From the NCBI RefSeq assembly GCF_020882245.1, contig NW_026869996.1, positions 3,395,592-3,459,591 of the forward strand: a stretch of DNA of 64,000 nt, written 5' to 3'. Under the pieces are notes generated by a model. The model was given only the letters and a program-made list of their open reading frames with translations, did not search any database and was not told the origin of the DNA. Below are positions 25,651 through 39,350 of this stretch, in pieces. Each line of letters starts with the position of its first letter. The stretch's first letter is position 1. The position numbers were made by a program, and so were the translations under genes. The DNA comes from Rhopalosiphum padi (Eukaryota > Arthropoda > Insecta > Hemiptera > Aphididae).

Positions 25651-25865
25651 TGGATTTAAATCAATTATTATGGGTTTTTTTGATGAATTAACGGTTTTTT
25701 TAATACATTTTAAGGAAGTTTCTGGTTTTTAATCATTTATTATGGGGGTTTGTTAAGGAAAAATGTTAAATTTAATTTATTTGATGGATTTAAAGCGGTT
25801 TTTTGATGAATTAATGGTATTTTTAATAAATTTCTGGTTTTTAATCATTTATTATGGGTGTTTTG

Positions 25866-28220
25866 TTAAGGAAAAATGTTAAATTTAATTTATTTGATGG
25901 ATTTAAAGCGGTTTTTTGATGAATTAATGGTATTTTTAATAAATTTTAAGGAAATTTCTGGTTTTTAATCATTTATTATGGGGGTTTGTTATGGAAAAAT
26001 GTTAAATTTAATGTATTTGATGGTTTTAAATCGGTTATTATTGGGGGTTGTTAAGGAAAAATGTTAAATTTAATTTATTTGATGGATATAAATCAATTAT
26101 TATGGGGTTTTTTTGACGAATTAATGGTTTTTTTTTATAAATTTTAAGGAAATTTCTGGTTTTTTAATCATTTATTATGGGGGGTTGTTAAGGAAAAATG
26201 TTAAATTTAATTTAATTGATGGATTTAAAGCGGTTTTTATGGGGTTTTTTGATGAATTAATGGTATTTTTAATAAATTTTAAGGAAATTTCTGGTTTTTA
26301 ATCATTTATTATGGGGGTTTGTTATGGAAAAATGTTAAATTTAATGTATTTGATGGTTTTAAATCGGTTATTATTGGGGGTTGTTAAGGAAAAATGTTAA
26401 ATTTAATTTATTTGATGGATATAAATTAATTATTATGGGGTTTTTTTGATGAATTAATGGTTTTTTTAATAAATTTTAAGGAAATTTCTGGTTTTTAATA
26501 ATTTATTATGGGGTTTGTTAAGGAAAAATGTTAAATTTAATTTAATTGATGGAGTTAAATCAATTATTATGGGTTTTTTTGATGAATTAACGGTTTTTTT
26601 TAATACATTTTAAGGAAGTTTCTGGTTTTTAATCATTTATTATGGGGGTTTGTTATGGAAAAATGTTAAATTTAATTTATTTGATGGTTTTAAATCGTTT
26701 ATTATTGGGGGTTGTTAAGGAAAAATGTTAAATTTAATTTATTTGACGGATTTAAATCAATTATTATGGGGTTTTTTGATGAATTAATGGTTTTTTTAAT
26801 ACATTTTAAGGAAATTTCTGGTTTTTAATCATTTATTATGGGGGGTTGTTAAGGAAAAATGTTAAATTTAATTTATTTCATAGATTTAAATCAATTTTAT
26901 GGGGTTTATTGATGAATTTATGGTTTTTTTTAATACATTTTAAGGAAATTTCTGGTTTTTAATAATTTATTTTGGGGGTTTGTTAAGGAAAAATGTTAAA
27001 TTTAATTTATTTGATGGATTTAAGTCAATTATTATGGTGTTTTTTGAAGAATTAATGGTTATTTTAATAAATTTTAAGGAAATTTCTGGTTTTTAATCTT
27101 TTATTATGGGGGTTTGTTAAGGAAAAATGTTAAATTTAATTTAATTGATGGATTTAAAGCAGTTTTTTGATGAATTAATAATATTTTTAATAAATTTCAA
27201 GGAAATTTCTGGTTTTTAATCATTTATTATGGGGGTTTGTTAAGGAAAAATGTTAAATTTAATTTATTTGATGGATTTAAAGCGGTTTTTTGATGAATTA
27301 ATGGTATTTTTAATAAATTTCTGGTTTTTAATCATTTATTATGGGTGTTTTGTTAAGGAAAAATGTTAAATTTAATTTATTTGATGGATTTAAAGCGGTT
27401 TTTTGATGAATTAATGGTATTTTTAATAAATTTCTGGTTTTTAATCATTTATTATGGGGGTTTGTTAAGGAAAAATGTTAAATTTAATTTATTTGATGGA
27501 TTTAAAGCGGTTTTTATGGGGTTTTTTGATGAATTAATGGTATTTTTAATTCATTTTAAGGAAATTTATGGTGTTTAATCATTTATTATGGGGGTTTGTT
27601 AAGAAAATTGTTAAATTTAATTTAATTGATGGTTTTAAATCGGTTTTTATGGGGTTTTTTGATGAATTAATGGTATTTTTAATTAATTTTAAGGAAATTT
27701 CTGGTTTTTAATCATTTATTATGGGTGTTTTGTTAAGGAAAAATGTTAAATTTAATTTATTTGATGGATTTAAAGCGGTTTTTTGATGAATTAATGGTAT
27801 TTTTAATAAATTTTAAGGAAATTTCTGGTTTTTAATCATTTATTATGGGGGTTTGTTATGGAAAAATGTTAAATTTAATGTATTTGATGGTTTTAAATCG
27901 GTTATTATTGGGGGTTGTTAAGGAAAAATGTTAAATTTAATTTATTTGATGGATATAAATCAATTATTATGGGGTTTTTTGATGAATTAATGGTTTTTTT
28001 TTATAAATTTTAAGGAAATTTATGGTGTTTAATCATTTATTATGGGGGTTGTTAAGGAAAAATGTTAAATTTAATTTATTTGATGGATTTAAAGGGTTTT
28101 TTTTTGGGTTTTTTGATGAATTAATGGTTTTTTTAATACATTTTAAGGAAATTTCTGGTTTTTAATCATTTATTATGGGGGGTTGTTAAGGAAAAATGTT
28201 AAATTTAATTTAATTGATGG
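25866..28220 (+). repeat. HOR-3 copy 2
   Basis: Starts 2576 bp after copy 1 and keeps that spacing to within about 10 bp, the drift coming from T-run lengths. It diverges from copy 1 at about 28221. Confidence 0.8.
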
Positions 28221-31169
28221 ATTTAAAGCGGTTTTTATGGGGTTTTTTGATGAATTAATGGTATTTTTAATAAATTTTAAGGAAATTTCTGGTTTTTAAT
28301 CATATATAATGGGTGTTTTGTTAAGGAAAAATGTTAAATTTAATTTATTTGATGGATTTAAAGCGGTTTTTTGATGAATTAATGGTATTTTTAATAAATT
28401 TTAAGGAAATTTCTGGTTTTTAATCATTTATTATGGGGGTTTGTTATGGAAAAATGTTAAATTTAATTTATTTGATGGATTTAAGTCAATTATTATGGAG
28501 TTTTTTTATTAATTTATGGTTTGTTTAATACATTTTAAGGAAATTTCTGGTTTTTAATAATTTATTATGGGGTTTGTTAAGGAAAAATGTTAAATTTAAT
28601 TTAATTGATGGATTTAAATCAATTATTATGGGTTTTTTTGATGAATTAACGGTTTTTTTAATACATTTTAAGGAAGTTTCTGGTTTTTAATCATTTATTA
28701 TGGGGGTTTGTTATGGAAAAATGTTAAATTTAATTTATTTGATGGTTTTAAATCGTTTATTATTGGGGGTTGTTAAGGAAAAATGTTAAATTTAATTTAT
28801 TTGACGGATTTAAATCAATTATTATGGGGTTTTTTGATGAATTAATGGTTTTTTTAATACATTTTAAGGAAATTTCTGGTTTTTAATCATTTATTATGGG
28901 GGGTTGTTAAGGAAAAATGTTAAATTTAATTTATTTCATAGATTTAAATCAATTTTATGGGGTTTATTGATGAATTTATGGTTTTTTTTAATACATTTTA
29001 AGGAAATTTCTGGTTTTTAATAATTTATTTTGGGGGTTTGTTAAGGAAAAATGTTAAATTTAATTTATTTGATGGATTTAAGTCAATTATTATGGAGTTT
29101 TTTGAAGAATTAATGGTATTTTTAATAAATTTTAAGGAAATTTCTGGTTTTTAATCTTTTATTATGGGGGTTTGTTAAGGAAAAATGTTAAATTTAATTT
29201 AATTGATGGATTTAAAGCAGTTTTTTGATGAATTAATAATATTTTTAATAAATTTCAAGGAGATTTCTGGTTTTTAATCATTTATTAAGGGGGTTTGTTA
29301 AGGAAAAATGTTAAATTTAATTTATTTGATGGATTTAAAGCGGTTTTTTTGATGAATTAATGGTATTTTTAATAAATTTCTGGTTTTTAATCATTTATTA
29401 TGGGGGTTTGTTAAGGAAAAATGTTAAATTTAATTTAATTGATGGTTTTAAATCGGTTTTTATGGGGTTTTTTTGATGAATTAATGGTATTTTTAATTAA
29501 TTTTAAGGAAATTTCTGGTTTTTAATCATTTATTATGGGTGTTTTGTTAAGGAAAAATGTTAAATTTAATTTATTTGATGGATTTAAAGCGGTTTTTTAT
29601 GGGGTTTTTTGATGAATTAATGGTATTTTTAATTCATTTTAAGGAAATTTATGGTGTTTAATCATTTATTATGGGGGTTTGTTAAGAAAATTGTTAAATT
29701 TAATTTAATTGATGGTTTTAAATCGGTTTTTTATGGGGTTTTTTTGATGAATTAATGGTATTTTTAATTAATTTTAAGGAAATTTCTGGTTTTTAATCAT
29801 TTATTATGGGTGTTTTGTTAAGGAAAAATGTTAAATTTAATGTATTTGATGGTTTTAAATCGGTTATTATTGGGGGTTGTTAAGGAAAAATGTTAAATTT
29901 AATTTATTTGATGGATATAAATCAATTATTATGGGGTTTTTTGATGAATTAATGGTTTTTTTTTATAAATTTTAAGGAAATTTATGGTGTTTAATCATTT
30001 ATTATGGGGGTGGTTGTTAAGGAAAAATGTTAAATTTAATTTATTTGATGGATTTAAAGGGTTTTTTTTTTTGGGTTTTTTGATGAATTAATGGTTTTTT
30101 TTAATACATTTTAAGGAAATTTCTGGTTTTTAATCATTTATTATGGGGGGTTGTTAAGGAAAAATGTTAAATTTAATTTATTTGATGGATTTAAAAGGGT
30201 TTTTTTTTTTGGGTTTTTTGATGAATTAATGGTTTTTTTTAATACATTTTAAGGAAATTTCTGGTTTTTAATCATTTATTATGGGGGGGTTGTTAAGGAA
30301 AAATGTTAAATTTAATTTATTTGATGGATTTAAAGCGGTTTTTTTTGATGAATTAATGGTATTTTTTAATAAATTTTAAGGAAATTTCTGGTTTTTTAAT
30401 CATTTATTATGGGGGTTTGTTATGGAAAAATGTTAAATTTAATTTATTTGATGGATTTAAGTCAATTATTATGGAGTTTTTTTTATTAATTTATGGTTTG
30501 TTTAATACATTTTAAGGAAATTTCTGGTTTTTAATAATTTATTATGGGGTTTGTTAAGGAAAAATGTTAAATTTAATTTAATTGATGGATTTAAATCAAT
30601 TATTATGGGTTTTTTTTGATGAATTAACGGTTTTTTTTAATACATTTTAAGGAAGTTTCTGGTTTTTAATCATTTATTATGGGGGTTTTGTTATGGAAAA
30701 ATGTTAAATTTAATTTATTTGATGGTTTTAAATCGTTTATTATTAGGGGTTGTTAAGGAAAAATGTTAAATTTAATTTATTTGACGGATTTAAATCAATT
30801 ATTATGGGTTTTTTGATGAATTAATGGTTTTTTTAATACATTTTAAGGAAATTTCTGGTTTTTAATCATTTATTATGGGGGGTTGTTAAGGAAAAATGTT
30901 AAATTTAATTTATTTCATAGATTTAAATCAATTTTATGGGGTTTATTGATGAATTTATGGTTTTTTTTTAATACATTTTAAGGAAATTTCTGGTTTTTAA
31001 TAATTTATTTTGGGGGTTTGTTAAGGAAAAATGTTAAATTTAATTTATTTGATGGATTTAAGTCAATTATTATGGAGTTTTTTGAAGAATTAATGGTATT
31101 TTTAATAAATTTTAAGGAAATTTCTGGTTTTTAATCTTTTATTATGGGGGTTTGTTAAGGAAAAAATGT

Positions 31170-32940
31170 TAAATTTAATTTATTTGATGGATTTTAAAGC
31201 GGTTTTTTATGGGGTTTTTTTGATGAATTAATGGTATTTTTAATTCATTTTAAGGAAATTTATGGTGTTTAATCATTTATTATTGGGGTTTGTTAAGAAA
31301 ATTGTTAAATTTAATTTAATTGATGGTTTTTAAATCGGTTTTTTATGGGGTTTTTTTGATGAATTAATGGTATTTTTAATTAATTTTAAGGAAATTTCTG
31401 GTTTTTAATCATTTATTATGGGTGTTTTGTTAAGGAAAAATGTTAAATTTAATTTATTTGATGGATTTAAAGCGGTTTTTTGATGAATTTAATGGTATTT
31501 TTAATAAATTTTAAGGAAATTTCTGGTTTTTAATCATTTATTATGGGGGTTTGTTATGGAAAAATGTTAAATTTAATGTATTTGATGGTTTTAAATCGGT
31601 TATTATTGGGGGTTGTTAAGGAAAAATGTTAAATTTAATTTATTTGACGGATTTAAATCAATTATTATGGGGTTTTTTTGATGAATTAATGGTTTTTTTA
31701 ATACATTTTAAGGAAATTTCTGGTTTTTAATCATTTATTATGGGGGGTGTTGTTAAGGAAAAATGTTAAATTTAATTTATTTCATAGATTTAAATCAATT
31801 TTATGGGGTTTATTGATGAATTTATGGTTTTTTTTTAATACATTTTAAGGAAATTTCTGGTTTTTAATAATTTATTTTGGGGGTTTGTTAAGGAAAAATT
31901 GTTAAATTTAATTTATTTGATGGATTTAAGTCAATTATTATGGTGTTTTTTGAAGAATTAATGGTTATTTTAATAAATTTTAAGGAAAATTTCTGGTTTT
32001 TAATCTTTTATTATGGGGGTTTGTTAAGGAAAAATGTTAAATTTAATTTAATTGATGGATTTAAAGCAGTTTTTTGATGAATTAATAATATTTTTAATAA
32101 ATTTCAAGGAAATTTCTGGTTTTTAATCATTTATTATGGGGGTTTGTTAAGGAAAAATGTTAAATTTAATTGATTTGATGGGATTTAAAGCGGTTTTTTT
32201 GATGAATTAATGGTATTTTTAATAAATTTCTGGTTTTTAATCATTTATTATGGGTGTTTTGTTAAGGAAAAATGTTAAATTTAATTTATTTGATGGATTT
32301 AAAGCGGTTTTTTTGATGAGTTAATGGTATTTTTAATAAATTTCTGGTTTTTTAATCATTTATTATGGGGTTTGTTAAGGAAAAATGTTAAATTTAATTT
32401 ATTTGATGGATTTTAAAGCGGTTTTTATGGGGTTTTTTTTGATGAATTAATGGTATTTTTAATTCATTTTAAGGAAATTTATGGTGTTTAATCATTTATT
32501 ATGGGGGGTTTGTTAAGAAAATTGTTAAATTTAATTTAATTGATGGTTTTAAATCGGTTTTTATGGGGTTTTTTTGATGAATTAATGGTATTTTTAATTA
32601 ATTTTAAGGAAATTTCTGGTTTTTAATCATTTATTATGGGTGTTTTGTTAAGGAAAAATGTTTAAATTTAATTTATTTGATGGATTTAAAGCGGTTTTTT
32701 GATGAATTAATGGTATATTTAATAAATTTTAAGGAAATTTCTGGTTTTTAATCATTTATTATGGGGGTTTGTTATGGAAAAATGTTAAATTTAATGTATT
32801 TGATGGTTTTAAATCGGTTATTATTGGGGGTTGTTAAGGATAAATGTTAAATTTAATTTATTTGATGGATATAAATCAATTATTATGGGGTTTTTTGATG
32901 AATTAATGGTTTTTTTTATAAATTTTAAGAGAAATTTATG
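31170..32940 (+). repeat. ~1.8-kb segment, copy 1 of a 3.26-kb spaced duplication
   Basis: Rare marks shared with 34.45-36.20 kb: ttaattgatttgatgg (32166), gatgagttaatgg (32315), ggtatatttaata (about 32711) and taaggataaatg (about 32836). Offsets cluster near 3263. Ends are approximate. Confidence 0.7.
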
Positions 32941-33270
32941 GTGTTTAATCATTTATTATGGGGGTTGTTAAGGAAAAATGTTAAATTTAATTTATTTGAT
33001 GGATTTAAAGGGTTTTTTTTTGGGTTTTTTTGATGAATTAATGGTTTTTTTAATACATTTTAAGGAAATTTCTGGTTTTTAATCATTTATTATGGGGGGT
33101 TGTTAAGGAAAAATGTTAAATTTAATTTATTTCAAAGATTTAAATCAATTATTATGGGGTTTTTTGATGAATTAATGGTTTTTTTTTTTACATTTTAAGG
33201 AATTTTCTGGTTTTTAATCATTTATTATGGGGGTTTGTTAAGGAAAAATGTTAAATTTAATGTATTTGAT
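32520..33270 (+). repeat. ~0.75-kb segment, copy 1 of a ~0.99-kb spaced duplication
   Basis: Contains gatggttttaaatcgg, ggtatatttaata, taaggataaatg (about 32836), the aaaggg T-run (about 33008) and ttcaaagattta (about 33133). All recur 990-997 bp downstream. Confidence 0.75.
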
Positions 33271-33509
33271 GGATTTAAAGCGGTTTTTTGATGAATTAAT
33301 GGTATTTTTAATAAATTTTAAGGAAATTTCTGGTTTTTAATCATTTATTATGGGGGGTTTGTTATGGAAAAATGTTAAATTTAATTTATTTGATGGATTT
33401 AAGTCAATTATTATGGAGTTTTTTTATTAATTTATGGTTTGTTTAATACATTTTAAGGAAATTTCTGGTTTTTTAATAATTTATTATGGGGTTTGTTAAG
33501 GAAAAATGT

Positions 33510-34260
33510 TAAATTTAATTTAATTGATGGTTTTAAATCGGTTTTTATGGGGTTTTTTTGATGAATTAATGGTATTTTTAATTAATTTTAAGGAAATTTC
33601 TGGTTTTTAATCATTATTATGGGTGTTTTGTTAAGGAAAAATGTTAAATTTAATTTATTTGATGGATTTAAAGCGTGTTTTTTTTTGATGAATTAATGGT
33701 ATATTTTAATAAATTTTAAGGAAAATTTCTGGTTTTTAATCATTTATTATGGGGGTTTGTTATGGAAAAATGTTAAATTTAATGTATTTGATGGTTTTTA
33801 AAATCGGTTATTATTGGGGGTTGTTAAGGATAAATGTTAAATTTAATTTATTTGATGGATATAAATCAATTATTATGGGGTTTTTTGATGAATTAATGGT
33901 TTTTTTTTTTATAAATTTTAAGGAAATTTATGGTGTTTAATCATTTATTATGGGGGTTGTTAAGGAAAAATGTTAAATTTAATTTATTGATGGATTTAAA
34001 GGGTTTTTTTTTTTTGGGTTTTTTGATGAATTAATGGTTTTTTTAATACATTTTAAGGAAATTTCTGGTTTTTATCATTTATTATGGGGGGTTGTTAAGG
34101 AAAAATGTTAAATTTAATTTATTTCAAAGATTTAAATCAATTATTATGGGGTTTTTTTGATGAATTAATGGTTTTTTTTTTACAATTTTTAAGGAATTTT
34201 CTGTTTTTAATCATTTATTATGGGGGGTTTGTTAAGGAAAAATGTTAAATTTAATGTATT
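33510..34260 (+). repeat. ~0.75-kb segment, copy 2, indel-rich
   Basis: Same order of marks as 32520-33270, with taaggataaatg near 33826 and ttcaaag near 34132. It has many private indels, for example agcgtgttttt near 33675, atttattgatgg near 33981 and ctgtttttaatc near 34201. Confidence 0.75.
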
Positions 34261-34449
34261 TGATGGTTTTAAATCGGTTATTATTGGGGGTGTTTAAGGA
34301 AAAATGTTAAATTTAATTTATTTGATGGATTTTAATCAATTATTATGGGGTTTTTTTGATGAATTAATGGTTTTTTTAATAAATTTTAAGGAAATTTCTG
34401 GTTTTTAATCTTTTATTATGGGGGTTTGTTAAGGAAAAATGTTAAATTT

Positions 34450-36210
34450 AATTTATTTGATGGATTTAAAGCGGTTTTTTATGGGGTTTTTTTGATGAAT
34501 TAATGGTATTTTTAATTCATTTTAAGGAAAATTTATGGTGTTTAATCATTTATTATGGGGGTTTGTTAAGAAAATTGTTAAATTAATTTAATTGATGGTT
34601 TTTAAATCGGTTTTTATGGGGTTTTTTTGATGAATTAATGGTATTTTTAATTAATTTTAAGGAAATTTCTGGTTTTTAATCATTTATTATGGGTGTTTTG
34701 TTAAGGAAAAATGTTAAATTTAATTTATTTGATGGATTTAAAGCGGTTTTTTGATGAATTAATGGTATTTTTAATAAATTTTAAGGAAATTTCTGGTTTT
34801 TAATCATTTATTATGGGGGTTTGTTATGGAAAAATGTTAAATTTAATGTATTTGATGGTTTTAAATCGGTTATTATTGGGGGTTGTTAAGGAAAAATGTT
34901 AAATTTAATTTATTTGACGGATTTAAATCAATTATTATGGGTTTTTTTTTGATGAATTAATGGTTTTTTTAATACATTTTAAGGAAATTTCTGGTTTTTA
35001 ATCATTTATTATGGGGGGTTGTTAAGGAAAAATGTTAAATTTAATTTATTTCATAGATTTAAATCAATTTTATGGGGTTTATTGATGAATTTATGGTTTT
35101 TTTTTAATACATTTTAAGGAAATTTCTGGTTTTTAATAATTTATTTTGGGGGTTTGTTAAGGAAAAATGTTAAATTTAATTTATTTGATGGATTTAAGTC
35201 AATTATTATGGTGTTTTTTGAAGAATTAATGGTTATTTAATAAATTTTAAGGAAATTTCTGGTTTTTAATCTTTTATTATGGGGTTTGTTAAGGAAAAAT
35301 GTTAAATTTAATTTAATTGATGGATTTAAAGCAGTTTTTTGATGAATTAATAATATTTTTAATAAATTTCAAGGAAATTTCTGGTTTTTAATCATTTATT
35401 ATGGGGGTTTGTTAAGGAAAAATGTTAAATTTAATTGATTTGATGGATTTAAAGCGGTTTTTTGATGAATTAATGGTATTTTTAATAAATTTCTGGTTTT
35501 TAATCATTTATTATGGGTGTTTTGTTAAGGAAAAATGTTAAATTTAATTTATTTGATGGATTTAAAGCGGTTTTTTTGATGAGTTAATGGTATTTTTAAT
35601 AAATTTCTGGTTTTTAATCATTTATTATGGGGGTTTGTTAAGGAAAAATGTTAATTTAATTTATTTGATGGATTTTAAAGCGGTTTTTATGGGGTTTTTT
35701 TGATGAATTAATGGTATTTTTAATTCATTTTAAGGAAATTTATGGTGTTTAATCATTTATTATGGGGGTTTGTTAAGAAAATTGTTAAATTTAATTTAAT
35801 TGATGGTTTTAAATCGGTTTTTATGGGGTTTTTTGATGAAATTAATGGTATTTTTAATTAATTTTAAGGAAATTTCTGGTTTTTAATCATTTATTATGGG
35901 TGTTTTTGTTAAGGAAAAATGTTAAATTTAATTTATTTGATGATTTAAAGCGGTTTTTTGATGAATTAATGGTATATTTAATAAATTTTAAGGAAATTTC
36001 TGTTTTTAATCATTTATTATGGGGGTTTGTTATGGAAAAATGTTAAATTTAATGTATTTGATGGTTTTAAATCGGTTATTATTGGGGGTTGTTAAGGATA
36101 AATGTTAAATTTAATTTATTTGATGGATATAAATCAATTATTATGGGGGTTTTTTGATGAATTAATGGTTTTTTTTTTATAAATTTTAAGGAAATTTATG
36201 GTGTTTAATC
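34450..36210 (+). repeat. ~1.8-kb segment, copy 2
   Basis: Carries the same rare marks at about 35434, 35578, 35970 and 36100. This copy has several private single-base indels (gatgaaattaatgg near 35838, tgatttaaag near 35941) that copy 1 lacks. Confidence 0.7.
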
Positions 36211-37204
36211 ATTTATTATGGGGGTTGTTAAGGAAAAATGTTAAATTTAATTTATTTGATGGATATAAAGGGTTTTTTTTTGGGTTTTATTGATGAATTA
36301 ATGGTTTTTTTTAATACATTTTAAGGAAATTTCTGGTTTTTAATCATTTATTATGGGGGGGTTGTTAAGGAAAAAATGTTAAATTTAATTTAATTGATGG
36401 ATTTAAAGCGGTTTTTTGATGAATTAATGGTATTTTTAATAAATTTTAAGGAAATTTCTGGTTTTTAATCATTTATTATGGGGGTTTGTTATGGAAAAAT
36501 GTTAAATTTAATTTATTTGATGGATTTAAGTCAATTATTATGGAGATATTTTATTAATTTATGGTTTGTTTAATACATTTTAAGGAAATTTCTGGTTTTT
36601 AATAATTTATTATGGGGTTTGTTAAGGAAAAATGTTAAATTTAATTTAATTGATGGATTTAAATCAATTATTATGGGTTTTTTTTGATGAATTAACGGTT
36701 TTTTTTAATACATTTTAAGGAAGTTTCTGGTTTTTAATCATTTATTATGGGGGTTTGTTATGGAAAAATGTTAAATTTAATTTATTTGATGGTTTTAAAT
36801 CGTTTATTATTGGGGGTTGTTAAGGAAAAATGTTAAATTTAATTTATTTGACGGATTTAAATCAATTATTATGGGGTTTTTTGATGAATTAATGGTTTTT
36901 TTAATACATTTTAAGGAAATTTCTGGTTTTTAATCATTTATTATGGGGGGTTGTTAAGGAAAAATGTTAAATTTAATTTATTTCATAGATTTAAATCAAT
37001 TTTATGGGGTTTATTGATGAATTTATGGTTTTTTTTAATACATTTTAAGGAAATTTCTGGTTTTTAATAATTTATTTTGGGGGTTTGTTAAGGAAAAATG
37101 TTAAATTTAATTTATTTGATGGATTTAAGTCAATTATTATGGAGTTTTTTTGAAGAATTAATGGTATTTTTAATAAATTTTAAGGAAATTTCTGGTTTTT
37201 AATC

Positions 37205-39350
37205 ATATATAATGGGTGTTTTGTTAAGGAAAAATGTTAAATTTAATTTATTTGATGGATTTAAAGCGGTTTTTTGATGAATTAATGGTATTTTTAATAA
37301 ATTTTAAGGAAATTTCTGGTTTTTAATCATTTATTATGGGGGTTTGTTATGGAAAAATGTTAAATTTAATGTATTTGATGGTTTTAAATCGGTTATTATT
37401 GGGGGTTGTTAAGGAAAAATGTTAAATTTAATTTATTTGATGGATATAAATCAATTATTATGGGGTTTTTTGATGAATTAATGGTTTTTTTAATAAATTT
37501 TAAGGAAATTTCTGGTTTTTAATAATTTATTATGGGGTTTGTTAAGGAAAAATGTTAAATTTAATTTAATTGATGGATTTAAATCAATTATTATGGGTTT
37601 TTTTGATGAATTAACGGTTTTTTTAATACATTTTAAGGAAGTTTCTGGTTTTTAATCATTTATTATGGGGGTTTGTTATGGAAAAATGTTAAATTTAATT
37701 TATTTGATGGTTTTAAATCGTTTATTATTGGGGGTTGTTAAGGAAAAATGTTAAATTTAATTTATTTGACGGATTTAAATCAATTATTATGGGGTTTTTT
37801 GATGAATTAATGGTTTTTTTTAATACATTTTAAGGAAATTTCTGGTTTTTAATCATTTATTATGGGGGGTTGTTAAGGAAAAATGTTAAATTTAATTTAT
37901 TTCATAGATTTAAATCAATTTTATGGGGTTTATTGATGAATTTATGGTTTTTTTTAATACATTTTAAGGAAATTTCTGGTTTTTAATAATTTATTTTGGG
38001 GGTATGTTAAGGAAAAATGTTAAATTTAATTTATTTGATGGATTTAAGTCAATTATTATGGAGTTTTTTGAAGAATTAATGGTATTTTTAATAAATTTTA
38101 AGGAAATTTCTGGTTTTTAATCTTTTATTATGGGGGTTTGTTAAGGAAAAATGTTAAATTTAATTTAATTGATGGATTTAAAGCAGTTTTTTGATGAATT
38201 AATAATATTTTTAATAAATTTCAAGGAGATTTCTGGTTTTTAATCATTTATTAAGGGGGTTTGTTAAGGAAAAATGTTAAATTTAATTTATTTGATGGAT
38301 TTAAAGCGGTTTTTTTGATGAATTAATGGTATTTTTAATAAATTTCTGGTTTTTAATCATTTATTATGGGTGTTTTGTTAAGGAAAAATGTTAAATTTAA
38401 TTTATTTGATGGATTTTAAAGCGGTTTTTTTGATGAATTAATGGTATTTTTAATAAATTTCTGGTTTTTAATCATTTATTATGGGGGTTTGTTAAGGAAA
38501 AATGTTAAATTTAATTTATTTGATGGATTTAAAGCGGTTTTTATGGGGTTTTTTTGATGAATTAATGGTATTTTTAATTCATTTTAAGGAAATTTATGGT
38601 GTTTAATCATTTATTATGGGGGTTTGTTAAGAAAATTGTTAAATTTAATTTAATTGATGGTTTTAAATCGGTTTTTATGGGGTTTTTTGATGAATTAATG
38701 GTATTTTTAATTAATTTTAAGGAAATTTCTGGTTTTTAATCATTTATTATGGGTGTTTTGTTAAGGAAAAATGTTAAATTTAATTTATTTGATGGATTTA
38801 AAGCGGTTTTTTGATGAATTAATGGTATTTTTAATAAATTTTAAGGAAATTTCTGGTTTTTAATCATTTATTATGGGGGTTTGTTATGGAAAAATGTTAA
38901 ATTTAATGTATTTGATGGTTTTAAATCGGTTATTATTGGGGGTTGTTAAGGAAAAAATGTTAAATTTAATTTATTTGATGGATATAAATCAATTATTATG
39001 GGGTTTTTTGACGAATTAATGGTTTTTTTTATAAATTTTAAGGAAATTTATGGTGTTTAATCATTTATTATGGGGGTTGTTAAGGAAAAATGTTAAATTT
39101 AATTTATTTGATGGATTTAAAGGGTTTTTTTTTTGGGTTTTTTGATGAATTAATGGTTTTTTTAATACATTTTAAGGAAATTTCTGGTTTTTAATCATTT
39201 ATTATGGGGGGTTGTTAAGGAAAAATGTTAAATTTAATTTAATTGATGGATTTAAAGCGGTTTTTTATGGGGTTTTTTGATGAATTAATGGTAGATGAAT
39301 TAATGGTATTTTTAATAAATTTTAAGGAAATTTCTGGTTTTTAATCATAT
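37205..39350 (+). repeat. HOR-4 copy 1 (about 2.15 kb)
   Basis: Bounded by the mark atatataatgggtg at about 37206 and 39351. Contains, in order, aaatcgg, aaatcaatt, aacggt, gacgga, ttcatag, aagtcaatt, aatcttttatt, aaagcag, three aaagcgg monomers and the aaaggg T-run monomer. Copy 2 differs by substitutions as well as T-run lengths, for example attatggagtttt here against attatggtgtttt. Confidence 0.75.
39279..39308 (+). repeat. 15-bp tandem duplication inside one monomer
   Basis: gatgaattaatggta occurs twice in direct succession (39279-39293 and 39294-39308). I saw this arrangement nowhere else in the window. Confidence 0.93.
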
